Assembly (NCBI GenBank): GCA_030035585.1
Contig: CM057469.1
Span: 23,368,501-23,432,500 of the forward strand
Source: Dugong dugon
Lineage: Eukaryota; Chordata; Mammalia; Sirenia; Dugongidae
Direction of reading: 5' to 3'
DNA: 64,000 nucleotides
In this document: piece by piece, positions 22,969-34,039 of the stretch
How the letters are laid out: the number at the start of each line of letters is the position of its first letter
How positions within the stretch are numbered: position 1 is the stretch's first letter
The notes under the pieces: generated by a model
What the model saw: only the letters and a program-made list of their open reading frames with translations
Database searches by the model: none
Told to the model about the DNA's origin: nothing
Translations under genes and position numbers: made by a program

Positions 22969-23165
22969 TTGTTGTTATTAGATGCTGTCGAATCAATTTT
23001 GAGTCATAGCAACGCCATGTGACAGAGTAAACTTGCCCCAGAGGGTTTTCTAGGCTGTAATCCTTACAGAAAGAGATCGCCAGGTCTTCCTCCCATGGGG
23101 CTACAGCGTGAGTTCAAACCGCCAACCTTTTGGTTAGCAGTCAAACACTTAACCATTGGGCCATA
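22969..23165 (-). mobile_element. AfroSINE, long form
   Basis: Left gttgttgttattagatgctg (reverse tail), right end reverse head with cttaaccattgggcc. Inserted in or beside an L2 copy. Confidence 0.92.
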
Positions 23166-24620
23166 ACAATCTTAGCCCCTGGCAATTTGGCTTCTGTGGC
23201 ACCCGCTGCAGGGAGATTGCTCTGACAAAGGCCATTCAGTCATATCCTGCATGTTCCCAAACTCAAAGGAGTCACTTCAGTCCTCATCTTACTCCACTTG
23301 ACCACAGCTGACACTGTGGGTCACTCCCTACTTCTTGATATTTTCTTCCCATGAAAGCCTTGACTAGGCTTTGCTTTCTATCTTAATATCCAGAGTCTTC
23401 TGTACAAATGCTTCTTTTTCACATTCACCCTATCATCATTCCCCAAAGGTGTCATTCTTGGCCCTGTGTTCTTTTTACAACCCTCCTCAGTCATGCAAAG
23501 ATGTGGTTAAAAATAAAAAAAAAAAGAAAGTACAAAATACTTGTTTTGAGTATTTGTGACCAATACTGTAAAAGGGAAATGATCATCTCTACCTCAGAAT
23601 CTTATTAGAGGTATTCCTGGAGATAATACATGCATTAATGTAAAGTATGTATTCCTCAGTGCCTACACATAGCAAGTACTGAACAATTAGAGTTTTAATA
23701 TTATCGTTGTTGCTATCGTAATTATTTCTAGCTAATATTTATCTCTTATTGACTCTAATATCTACCATTTTCAGCCTATGCCTCTGGCCTGAGGTTCAGA
23801 TTCATACCATAACTACTAGATTTTTCTATTCAGATGTTCCTCAAAGACAAAACGTACACAAAGACACATCATCTCTCCTTTCATCTCAAGAGCCGCTTGT
23901 TCTGCTGCATTCCCTTTCTCAGTTGATACCTGAATATCTGGCATCACCAAGTTTCCCAAACCCAATGGTTCTGCCTTTTCTAAGCATATTTACATCCCTT
24001 CTTCTCATCCATATTCCAATGCCCTGTTCAGATCCTCATTTTCTCTAACCTGAATTATTGCAATGGACTCCTAACTGGTCTCCTAAATTTGAGTTTTTCC
24101 TTATTCCAGTTCATTTCCATACTGCTGCCACTGTCTGAGCTGTAAATGTGCTGTTCTAACTTCTCAAATCAACATCCTTCCATCACTTCTCATAATCCTC
24201 ATGAAACCCAAGCTCTTGAGCATGACGTATGTAGACTGCCCCATGACTTGGCCCCTGCCGTTTCAGAAGTCCTGCCTTGCTTGTATGTTTCAGCAAAGAC
24301 TGACTGCTTTACCTTCCTCACAGACTGGTGTTTTATACATGCCTCTTCACTCATGCTGTCTCCCTGCCCAAGATGCCTCATTCCTGTCTTCTTGAATCTG
24401 CAAATTCTTTAAGATCCAGCTCAACTGTGTCCCAGCTTTGGCACTTCAACACCTCAAGGCTGAGTTAATTGCTGCTTCTTACCGCTTCCAGACTAACCCG
24501 TGCTTATCTATTTTGATGCATTTTCTACATTTTATTCAAGTTATCTGTTTATGATTCTGTGTATACAAGGAGCACACCATGTCTGATTTGGCATATAGTA
24601 GGAACTATTTGTCAATCTGA
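23166..24620 (+). pseudogene. L2 LINE, reverse transcriptase and 3' end, decayed
   Basis: The L2 reverse transcriptase motif A relic reads DTVGHSLLLDI at about 23308-23341 (family form DTVDHSLLLE). A motif-B-like VILGPVFFL relic follows near 23452-23480. The later phrase ctgaattattgcaatggact at about 24050 is the L2 C-terminal signature, and the 3' end resembles the L2 terminus near 24590-24620. A poly-A stretch near 23514-23525 and foreign-looking sequence to 23740 interrupt it. The frame is broken throughout. Confidence 0.7.
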
Positions 24621-24639
24621 ACTAAACTTGACAGGCAAC

Positions 24640-25595
24640 TCAAGAATGACATGCTCCAGATTGAATTGATCATCTCTTTAAGACTGTTTCCTCCTTCTCT
24701 GGACTAGTTTCCCAAGAAAGGAGCCAGTCACCATTTGCCCAGTCAGCTAAGCCAGAAACCCTGGAATCACAGCAGTGATATCACCTTCTTTACCTCCAAT
24801 ATCTGTTCAACCAACAAAATCTTTTCTACCTTGCCCACTCACCCGCCAGATATCTCTGAAATCCAACCACTTCTCTATATTCCACTGGTAGATTCTTTCG
24901 TGGACTTTTGGGAGGGAGCTGAGTATACTGCAACAGATTTCCAACCTGTTCTTCCTGCCTCTGGACAGGGCTACCTACTTTCTCGGTTCCAATGGAGCTG
25001 CCTCACTGCTTCCAAAAGGACTTCTGGATTACATAAATATATTATGCTTAAAATTCCCAGGGGATTCCCTAATGTCTTCAGGATAGACTTCCAAAGGTTT
25101 TCCTAATTATAGAGTTTTCCATGTTCATCTCTCAGTGTTTCTCATAAACCATAAACTTCAGCAATGGAGACTTACTCTCAGTTCTCAAAACACGCAAAGT
25201 CCTCACAAACTCCTGAACTCACCTGTTCTTTTTGCCTAGAATGGCTTGTCCCCAGCTTCTTTTGCAGATGTCTCATTTCCAAGGATTCTTGAAGTGCCAA
25301 TTCAGATATTCTTCTACTTTTTATTCTCTTAAAAACTATTTTTTTATTCCCCTGTTATCTATCGCCTGGCACCCCTTCTCCATGCCCCATGCATACCTGT
25401 TTCATATATCTCATAGCACCTACTACACTGTAAGTGCTGATTTTCCTATCTAATTTCTCAACAAAACTGTGGGTTCTTTCTGGGTAGGGTCTATGTCATA
25501 ATCACCTTTGTATCCCAATACTGATCATAGTGCTTGCTGTACATAAGCACTAATTCCTGTTGATTGGATGAATATATGAATGAATGAATGCAAAT
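24640..25595 (+). mobile_element. second L2 LINE copy, 3' part
   Basis: A second, separate L2 copy in the same orientation starts in the ORF2 C-terminal region (cagaaaccctggaatcac, ccaaccacttctct) and runs to a 3' end with gtatcccaatactgatcatag and tgaatgaatgaatgc. The order of landmarks restarts relative to the preceding copy, so these are two insertions or a duplication. Confidence 0.65.
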
Positions 25596-25659
25596 AAATT
25601 CAGAGAAGTTAAATGACTAGAAGAGTGTGAGGGAAACTGTTGTTAACTTCAAAGCAGAA

Positions 25660-25935
25660 TGCTGTAGGCAGTTAACTGCATTGGTTCTGAGCATGACTTT
25701 GGAGGATGAAGAACCTGGGTTTGAATTCTGCCTCGACTATTCATTAGATATCTATATTTAGATAAGTATTTAACTTGTATAAGCAACTCTTCATTATCTA
25801 TAAAATGATAGTAATAATAATTAATAGTACATGAGATGGTTCTTTCAAGGATTAATTAATATAATGCATATAATACATTATTACAGCACTTGATGCATGA
25901 TGAACCCTCAATAATCGTCATGTATCACTATTACT
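25660..25935 (+). mobile_element. MIR SINE, nearly full length
   Basis: MIR order is clear: aactgcattggttctgagc, gaacctgggtttgaattctg, a core at aagtatttaacttgtataag, tctataaaatgatagtaata and a 3' gcacttgatgcatgatga. Confidence 0.85.
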
Positions 25936-26074
25936 AACTAGAGTCTGGCAGATAGCTTTGAATTATATTTTTCAACTGATTAGTTTTTTTGGTTAGATAT
26001 CACTGTAAGAATGAAAATCAATTGTATAACTTTGGCTAATTTTAGAAAATTGTAATTAAGTTGAAAACTCATAG

Positions 26075-26215
26075 AGCTGTAGAGATGGAAAGAACAATAG
26101 AGATCATTTAGTACAAAACCCTCATTTTTCATGTAAGGGAATAGTGGTCTAAAAAGATTAAGATCTGGTTCACAAAGCTGGTTAGTTGGTGATCATCCAG
26201 GTCTAGAAACAGAGT
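26075..26215 (+). mobile_element. old MIR/L3-like repeat
   Basis: Contains tagagatcatttagtac and ccctcatttttcatgtaagg then aaagctggttagttgg, as in old mammalian MIR/L3-type repeats. Family uncertain. Confidence 0.45.
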
Positions 26216-26219
26216 ATTT

Positions 26220-27280
26220 ACAAATGGCGGTCATTTCTAGTTCCACGGATTAAAGAAACCCACGTGACTATTGATTTTCAGACAAAGGAGAGCACCTGGA
26301 GAAGGTGAGAACATGTCAGGGAGCAAGAAGATGCCAGAGGGGCGGAGAAGTGGCCTTGCCACAAAACCACACACCAACCATACTATTCTGTTTCTTAATT
26401 TCCTTTGTTTGGGAGGTTTTTCTTTTCCAAAGAAAGGAAAGAGAGATCGTGGAAAATTATGAAATACTATTACATACAAATCAGATTAAAATGACAGTGA
26501 CTGTAAACCTTGAGCTGAGATGGGCACAGACCCCAGACCTGGTCTGCAGCTCTGACCATGGTTCATCTCACCGTTTTTGTCTAGCTCTAACTATGTAGCT
26601 TTCCCTTTTTAGGGTATCTTCCAGAAAAGTCAACTTTCTAATACATCACCAATTTGTTTGAGGTACTCCAGTGGGGTAGAGAAAGAAAATCTCTATAAAT
26701 AGAGATGAAGACGGCTGAGATGACATGACATAAAAATATCAGTTTGTGCCAGAAAGGGGAAAAAAATGCTATACGGTTGGGAGTAATTTCTTCCTCTTAT
26801 GGGAATCCAGACAGGACCTTCTGAATGAGTCTTCCCTGGTTAAGGGAGTTTCCTCATTCCGTGAGTTTCTTGGTAGTAAGTTTAATTATCCCAGTTATTG
26901 GCCACCAAATCTGATTGAAGACTTAATAGAATAAAATTAAAACCTTAATAACACAGGCTTCTAGATGTCTGTCATCATTCGAAGTTTATAGGATTGTCTA
27001 CTTTCTGCTCTGAAATTTCTTGAAAACAGCAAAAGTCAGACAGCTCTTGAAAGAGTTTATGTCTTTCCATTCAGTTCATTTACTTTGTACTACTGTTCAC
27101 AAGCATTTGATTGCTAGACAAAATGAACGATTCTCTTAAACTATGTATCCCTAATTTTGTTCTTATTTTAATATAAAATTCAAGCATCAAATACGGCAGA
27201 AAGAATAGCATTTGACTTTCTACAGGGCAGCTATAGAAAGAGTCCCTAGGCTTTTTTTTTTTTTTTTTGGTGGTAGAGAA
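26220..27280. other. no gene recognised
   Basis: Unassigned. A short segment at 26282-26304 has good-looking splice signals but only 23 nt (see rejected items). A pure T run is at 27252-27268. Confidence 0.35.
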
Positions 27281-27281
27281 A

Positions 27282-27500
27282 AGTCCTTGGGTGGCGGAAG
27301 AGGTTGGCGCTTGACTACTAACTGAAAGGTTGGCAGTTCGAACCCACCTAGCAGCACCATGGAAGAAAGTCCTTGCGATCTCCTTCCATAAAGATTACAC
27401 TCAAGAAAACCCTATGGAGCTCAGTTCTACTCTGTAACCCATGGAGTCACCACGAGTTGGAATTGACTCGATGGCAACAGGTTTCATATTGGTTTGGTAC
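27282..27500 (+). mobile_element. AfroSINE, hybrid of gtcc-headed and long forms
   Basis: Head aagtccttgggtggcgg as in the gtccc form, but the middle tccataaagattacactc belongs to the long form and the block tatggagctcagttctac resembles the gtccc form again. Ends gagttggaattgactcgatg. Confidence 0.88.
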
Positions 27501-27723
27501 TCTTCATAAAACATATCATTGCATTGTTTTGTATACCATTTATATCTTTAGTTTATGTAAGAATAATTTACTTTGAGATTATTTCATGTCAGAGTGGTTT
27601 GTAATGATGACTGTTATTTAAAACTGTGTAATGTTCCCCTTGTGTTGTATGTTTTTGTGCACTACAGTTTCAAGATACCTTTCTTTCCATGGAAGCCACA
27701 TGTGATACATTTTACCTAGTAAA

Positions 27724-27935
27724 ACCAAACCAAACCCATTGCTATCGAGTTGATTCCAACTCATAGCAACCCTGTAGGACAGAGTAGAACTGCCCCATAT
27801 GGTTTCCTAGGCGGCAAATCTTTATGGGAGCACACTGCCGCTTCTTTCTCCCATGGAGCAGCAGGTGTGTTCGAACCGCTGACCTTTCTTTCGGTCAGCA
27901 GCCAAGAGCTTTAACCACTGCACCATCAGGGCTCC
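27724..27935 (-). mobile_element. AfroSINE, long form, 14-bp target duplication
   Basis: Flanked by ttttacctagtaaa (27710-27723) and ttttacttagtaaa (27936-27949), 13 of 14 identical. Confidence 0.95.
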
Positions 27936-27956
27936 TTTTACTTAGTAAAGGAGTGA

Positions 27957-27973
27957 TATATATATATATATAG
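27957..27973. repeat. TA microsatellite
   Basis: Uninterrupted alternating ta run. Confidence 0.8.
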
Positions 27974-28086
27974 CAATTTAGCTGAAAGTTTAGGAGCAAA
28001 TTACTTTCTCAAAAATTTATACACCAATTGTTTTATGGCATTGGCTGCAATCCCGCATTGTGCCAGCACTCTCCCCCTTTCCCTTT

Positions 28087-28548
28087 GGTCTTAGTCATCT
28101 AGTGCTGCTATAACAGAAATACCAAGAGAAGTTTATTTCCTCACAGTCAAAGTAGGCTAAAAGTCCAAATTCAGGGCGTCAGCTCTAGGGGAAGGCTTTT
28201 TCTCGCTGTCAGCCTTCTCTTCAGTGATCCCCTGAACTAGGAGCTTCTCTGTGCAGGGACCCCTGTCCAAAGGACACACTCTGCTCCCAGCACTGCTTTC
28301 TTGGTGGTATGAAGTCTCCCTGTCTCTCTGCTCACTTCTGTCTTTTGTATCTCAAGAGATTGCCTCAGGACACAATCCAATCTTGTAGACTGAGTCCTGC
28401 CTTACTAGCACAACTGCCACCCATCTTCCCTCATTAACATCACAGAGGCAGGATTTACAACATATAGGAAAATCACACAGTACCAGGAATCATGGCCCAG
28501 CCAAATTGACATGCACATTTTCTGGGGGACATAAGTCAATCCATGACA
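28087..28548 (-). mobile_element. solo LTR inside L1, 5-bp target duplication
   Basis: On the minus strand it starts TGTCATGGATTGACTTATG and ends near ..ctagatgactaagacc, matching the LTR at 46951-47495. A 5-bp duplication ccttt lies at 28082-28086 and 28549-28553. The terminal TG on one side has become GG. Because it lies inside an afrotherian L1, it inserted after that L1. Confidence 0.82.
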
Positions 28549-28699
28549 CCTTTCTACCCCAGGTTCACCATGTCCATTCATCTAGCTTTCCTGTCCCTCC
28601 TGCCTTCTCATCTTTGTTCCTTGGCAGGTGTTGCCCATTTGATCTCACATACTTGACTGATCTAAGAAGCACGTTCCTCGCATGTGTGTTGTTTGTCTT

Positions 28700-28865
28700 A
28701 TAAACAAAACACCAACAAACCGATTGCCGTCCGTTCCAACTCATAGAGATCTCATAGGACAGAGTAGAACTGCCCCATAGGGTTTCCAAGGAGTGGCCGA
28801 TGGTTTCGAACTGCCTGCCTTTTGGTTAGCAGCAAGCTCTTAACCACTGTACCACTGGGACTCCA
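28700..28865 (-). mobile_element. AfroSINE, short form, in L1
   Basis: Tail at left (accaacaaaccgattgcc), head at right (ccactgtaccactgggactc). An 8-bp target duplication tttgtctt is seen at 28692-28699 and 28866-28873. Confidence 0.93.
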
Positions 28866-29640
28866 TTTGTCTTGAGGCTTGCCTAATCTTTGACTGAAAG
28901 GTGAACTTCAGAGTACCTTCAATTCTGAGTTAGAAGGGTGTCCGGGGGCCATAGTCTCAGGTGTTCCTCCAGTCTCTGTCAGATCAGTAAGTCTAGTCCT
29001 TTTTGTGAATTTGATTATTTGTTCTAAATTCTTCTCCCACTCTGTCTGGGACCCTCTCTTGTAATCCCAGTCAGAGAGGTCGGCAGTAGTCAGGCACCAT
29101 TTAGTCCTTTGGGTCTCAGGGTCGTGTAGGCTGTGGTCCATGTGGTCCATTAGTCCTTTGGACTAATTGCTCCCTTGGGTCTTTAGTTTTCCCTCTCCTT
29201 TGCTCCAGACTAGAAGAGACCAAGAGTTGTGTCTTAGATGGCCACTCGAAAGCTTTTAATACCCCAGATGCTACTCACCAAAGTAGGGTGTAGAACATTG
29301 TCTTTAAGAACTATATCATGCCAATAGACAGAGATGTCCCCTGAATCTAAGTTCCTTTGCCTTCGAGCCTGGGAACTTCATCCTGTGAGGTGTTTAGTTA
29401 TGTCTAAGAAGTTTCCTTGTCTGTGTCACTTGTGTGCTCTGTTGTTTATATTAATATATGAGGAGCACCTACAGTCATTTAGAAATTTCCACCTCTGAAC
29501 CTGTATCTGCAGGTGTGTGTGTTCCTTTACTACCTCCTTCGCCTACTGGCGTATCTATCTGTGTATTAATTTGTAGATTATTGTTTGTTGATTCAATTGT
29601 TGCAGGATTGTCTATTTGTCTATGCTATAGTAGTTACCAT

Positions 29641-29801
29641 AACCACCAAACCTGTTGCCAGCGAGTTGATTCTGACTCATAGCAACTCTATAGGACAGGA
29701 TAGAACTGTCCCATGGTTTCCAAGGAGCGGCTCGTGGATTCAAACTGCCAACCTTTTGGTTAGCACCCTGAGCTCTTAACCACTGTGCCACCAGGGCTCC
29801 C
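29641..29801 (-). mobile_element. AfroSINE, short form, first of a pair at one target
   Basis: Perfect 12-bp duplication agtagttaccat at 29629-29640 and 29802-29813. The right copy of the duplication is the left copy for the next SINE. Confidence 0.96.
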
Positions 29802-29813
29802 AGTAGTTACCAT

Positions 29814-29977
29814 CCCACAAACGAATCCGTGCCATCGAGTCGATCCCGACTCATAGTGACCCTGTCGGACAGAGTAGAACTGCCCTATAGGGTTTCCAAG
29901 GAGCTCCTGGTGGATTCGAACTGCTGATCTTTTGCTTAGCAGCCGTAGCTCTTACCCACTATGCCACCGGGGTTTCT
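29814..29977 (-). mobile_element. AfroSINE, short form, second of a pair at one target
   Basis: Preceded by agtagttaccat (29802-29813) and followed by gtagttaccat (29978-29988). It differs from its neighbour by many substitutions, so it is not a recent tandem copy. Confidence 0.96.
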
Positions 29978-30525
29978 GTAGTTACCATAGTTGTCATTTA
30001 TTCCTGCGTTCTTCTCAGTGTCCTCTCTTGCCTTGGTCATGTTGTGTTGACTTCTCCCATATTGTGTATTGCCTTCTCCTTCACCGATATTAACTCATTT
30101 CTACTATCTCTTTGGAAATTTTCCCTCCTTCCCCCTTCCATCCTTGGTAACCAACAAAGTGTCTTTTTTTTTTTTTTTTAAGAAGTCATATATTTTAGAG
30201 TGGATCATTGAGAGCTATGTGTAGAGGAAGTATCTGGAGAACAGCTTATTTTTTCGTGTGAACCAAAGATTATCAGAGAATTTGGAGCAGGAAGGAATCT
30301 TAGAAATCATTTTGACTGGCATGTCCCAAAGTATGTCCCGTGCTTGAAACACTAGTCCAGTGAGATACTTCTCCAAAGTTTCCATTGCCTGAGAACTCAA
30401 GAAACCCTGTGTACTGCAACTCTCTTTTAGAGACTCACATATCACATTTATCACATTTAAGATTTCCAGAAAAGGAAGACTTTATAATTCTGTTTAATCC
30501 TGGTTGTCTTAATTTATTTGGCTAC

Positions 30526-30684
30526 TCATAACCCCATTGCCTTCAAGTTAATTGCGACTCATAGCGGTCATATAGGACAGAGTAGAATGGTTCCATATGG
30601 TTTCCAAGGAGCAGCTGGTAGATTTAAACTGCCGACCTTTTGGTTAACAGCCCTAGCTCTTAACCGCTGTGCCAGCAGGGTTCC
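30526..30684 (-). mobile_element. AfroSINE, short form
   Basis: Target duplication tatttggctac (30515-30525) and tatttggccac (30685-30695), 10 of 11 identical. Confidence 0.94.
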
Positions 30685-30689
30685 TATTT

Positions 30690-31290
30690 GGCCACAGAAC
30701 CCTCTGTTTTTCCGTGGAACTAGCATTTAGAGATTCATATTTGGGGAAATGTTAAGTTACTTCCTTGTCTTAGTTTCATATTTAAAAAACCTGGGGCCCA
30801 ACAAGATTGCCAAATGATCAATAAGGATCTAAAACTAGAACCTTGGTCTTCTGACTGTAGGTTCAATATTCCATACGTAAAACTGAAACACCAAATAGCG
30901 TTTAGGGATAACCTTTGTCCTGAGAACACCTTTTCAAAGTCCTCAGGTAACGAATGTAAGGACTACCTCTTGTTTGCTTATTAAATAAATTGTTCCAGTC
31001 TAAGCAGCAATGGTAGGGTCAGTGTCCTAGGGTGTGTGCAAATAAACTGGAACAGACAACCTAAGAGGAGTTAATGGGATACTGGCATCAGTAGGGATGT
31101 GCATCAACAAAGCATCTACACTCTGAGAGGTTAGGGCAGTTTACAGAACTAAACCATTAAACATGTATTTATAGGACTTTCTGATAATCCTAGAACTTGG
31201 TGATTAACAGGGTGCTATGCAGATTTGAGTTGTTTCTTTTTTGTTTTTCTATTACCCTGATGTATTTATTTACTAACCATGTATTTATTT
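30690..31290. other. no gene recognised
   Basis: Unassigned sequence upstream of the RTE LINE. Confidence 0.35.
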
Positions 31291-31715
31291 ACTGTCAGTT
31301 TGTTATACTGTGGTGGCTTCCGTGTTAACTGTGATGCTGGAAGCTATGCCACCAGTATTTCAAATACCAGCAAGGGCACCTATGGTGGACAGGTTTCCTA
31401 GGAAGGAAGGCCTGGCAATCTACTAAAAAAATTGGTGAGTGAAAACCTTATGAATAGCAGTGGAACATTGATATAGTGCCAGAAGATGAGCCCCTCATGT
31501 TGGAAGGCATTCAAAATACGAATGGGGGAAAGCTGCCTCCTCAAAGTAGAGTTGACCTTAATGACATGGATGGAGTCAAGCTTTTGGGACCTTCATTTGC
31601 TGATGTGGCACAACTCATTAATAATTGGAACATGGATTGTATGAAGTATGAATCTAGGAAAATTGGAACTTGCCAAAAATTAAATGGAACCCTTGAAGAT
31701 AGATATCCTAGGCTT

Positions 31716-31871
31716 TGAAAACCTGTTGCCATTGAGTCGATTCCGACTTATAGGGACTCTGTAGGACAGAGTAGAACTGCCGCATAAGGTTTCAAGGAGT
31801 GGCTGGTGGATTCAAACTGCTGACCTTTTGATTAGCAGCCGAGCTCTTAACCACTGCGCCACCAGGGCCCC
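31716..31871 (-). mobile_element. AfroSINE, short form, inside the RTE LINE
   Basis: Minus-strand copy interrupting the RTE 5' half; RTE sequence resumes at gagatggactggtactggcc. It is younger than its LINE host. Confidence 0.94.
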
Positions 31872-33818
31872 TGAGATGGACTGGTACTGGCCATTTTGAA
31901 TCAGAAAATCACATGGTCTACTACGCCAGGAAAGACAAATTGAAGAGGAATGACATGACATTCATTGTTGAAAAGAACATTTCAAGATACATTCTGAAGT
32001 ACAAAGTTGTCAGTAATAGGGTAATATCCACACTACTGCAAAGAAGACCGGTTAATATGACTATTATTCAGATTTACCCACAAACCACTAATGCCAAAGA
32101 TGAAGACACTGAAGATTTTTGCCAACTTCTGCAGACTGAAATTGATCAAACATGAAATCAAGATGCTTTGATAATTTCTGGTGATTGGAATGTGAAAGTT
32201 GGAAACAAAGAAGAAGGATCAGTAGTTGGAAAATATGGCCTTATTGAAAGAAATGACGCCAGAGATTGCATGATAAAATTTTGCAAGACCAACGACTTAT
32301 TCATTGGAAATACCATTTTCAGTAAAATAAATGGAGACTATACATGTGGACCTCACCAGATGGAATACATAGGAATGGAACTGACCAGATATGTGGAAAG
32401 AGATGATAGAGAAGCTCAATATCATTAATCAAAACAAGACCAGGAGCCGACTTCAGAATAGACCATCAGTTGCTCATATGCAAATTCAAGATGAAGCTGA
32501 AGAAAATTAAAACAAGTCCATGAGAGCCAAAATACAACCTTGACTATATCCCACCTGAATTTAGAGACTATCTCAAAAATAGATTTGACACATTGAACAC
32601 TAACGACCAAAGACCATACAAGTAGTGGGATGACATCAAAGACATCATAGATGAAGAAAGCAAAAGGGTGTTAAAAAGACAGGAAAGAAGGAAAAGACCA
32701 AAATCGATGTCAGAAGAGACTCTGAAACTTGCTTTGAGCATAGAGTAGCTAACGAATGGAAGAAATGATGACGTAAAAGAGCGGAACAGAAGCTTTCAAA
32801 GAGTGGCTAGAGAAGACAAAGTCAAGTATTATAATGAAATGTGCAAAGATCTGGAGTTAGAAAACCAAAAGGGAAGAACTTACTCAGCATTTCTTTAGCT
32901 GAAAGAATTGAAGAAAAATTCAAGCCTCCAGTTGCAGTATTGAAGGATTCTATGGGCAAAATATTGAATGATTCAAGAAGCATCAGAAGAAGATGAAGCT
33001 AATACAGAGTCATTGTACCAAAAAGAACTGGTCAACATTCAGATATTTTGGGAGGTAGCATATGATCAAGAACTGGTGGTATTGAAAGAAGCAGTCCAAA
33101 TTACACTGAAGGCATTGGCAAAAAACAAGGCTTCAGGAATTGATGGAGTACCAATTGAGATGTTTCAACAAACAGATGCAACACTGGAAGTGCTCATTCG
33201 TCTATGCCAAGAAATTTGGAAGACATCTACCTGGCTAACTGATTGTAAGAGATCCCTATTGGTAACCATTCCAAAGAAAGGTGATCTTACAGAATGGGGA
33301 AATTATTGAACAATATTGTTGTTGTCTCACAGAAGCATAATTTTGCTGAAGCTCATTCAAAATCGATTGCAGCAGTACATTGACAGGGAACTTCCAGAAA
33401 TTCAAGCAAAATTCAGAAGAGGACATGGAAGGAGCACATCACTGCTAATGTCAGATGGATCTTGACTGAAAGCAGAGAATACCAGAAATATGTTTACCTG
33501 TGTTTTATTGACGATGTACAGGCATTCAACTGTGTGGATCATAACAAATTATGGATAACATTGTGAAGAATGGGAATTCCAGAACACTTAATTGTGCTTA
33601 TGAGGAACCTGTACATAGACCAAGAAGCAGTCGTCCGAACAGAACAAGGGGATACTGCATGGTTTAAAATCAGGAAAGGTGTGCGTTGGAGCTGTATTCT
33701 TTTACCATACTTATTCAGTCTGTATACTGAGCAAATAATCTGTGAAGCTGGGCTATATGAAGAACAAAGCATCAGGATTGGAGGAAGACTCATTAACAAC
33801 CTGAGATATGCAGATGAC

Positions 33819-34039
33819 CAGGGCTTATAACTGGTTTGTTCTGGTTCGAACCCCTACTGAGAATTTACATTTCTAACAAGTTCCCAAGAAATGATACATA
33901 AGAATTACCTGGATCTTGTTAAAATATTAATTCTGGTTCATTATACCTGTGGTGGAAATGTACATTCTCAGCAGGGAACTTGCTAGACATGCAAAGTCTC
34001 ATCAGGGGTTCAAACTGGAATGAACTGTCCGAAGCCCTG
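33819..34039 (+). mobile_element. nonautonomous hAT DNA transposon inside the RTE LINE
   Basis: A 221-bp element with terminal inverted repeats: CAGGGCTT at the left and AAGCCCTG at the right, with similarity continuing about 30 bp inward (tggttcgaacccc against ggggttcaaac). Flanks cagatgac (33811-33818) and aagatgac (34040-34047) form an 8-bp target duplication, 7 of 8 identical, the hallmark of hAT elements. RTE sequence is continuous across it (YADD, then acaaccttgcttgctgaaag). It has no coding capacity. Strand is arbitrary. Confidence 0.9.

Larger units (their letters stand above)
27995..30165 (-). mobile_element. 5'-truncated L1, 3' UTR and ORF2 end, broken by four insertions
   Basis: The pieces 27995-28081, 28549-28691, 28866-29628 and 29989-30165 line up in order with the 3' UTR of the full-length L1 at 48131-49070. 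For example tctcaaaaatttatac matches its 3' end, and a region reading (minus strand) LTDLTETGGTPETMAPG at about 28935-28990 matches LNGLTETGGTPESIAPG in the other copy. Between the pieces sit an LTR (28087-28548) and three AfroSINEs. It stops at about 30165, beside a T run, so it is 5'-truncated. Confidence 0.85.

Noticed and set aside
26282-26304. 23-nt microexon (good acceptor ttgattttcag and donor aag/gtgaga)
   Set aside because: Too short to judge, phase 0/2 breaks the phase series of the other candidate segments, and isolated splice-like pairs are expected by chance.
27252-27268. Poly-T run as a pol III terminator or processed pseudogene tail
   Set aside because: No retrocopy is recognised next to it, and isolated T runs are common here.
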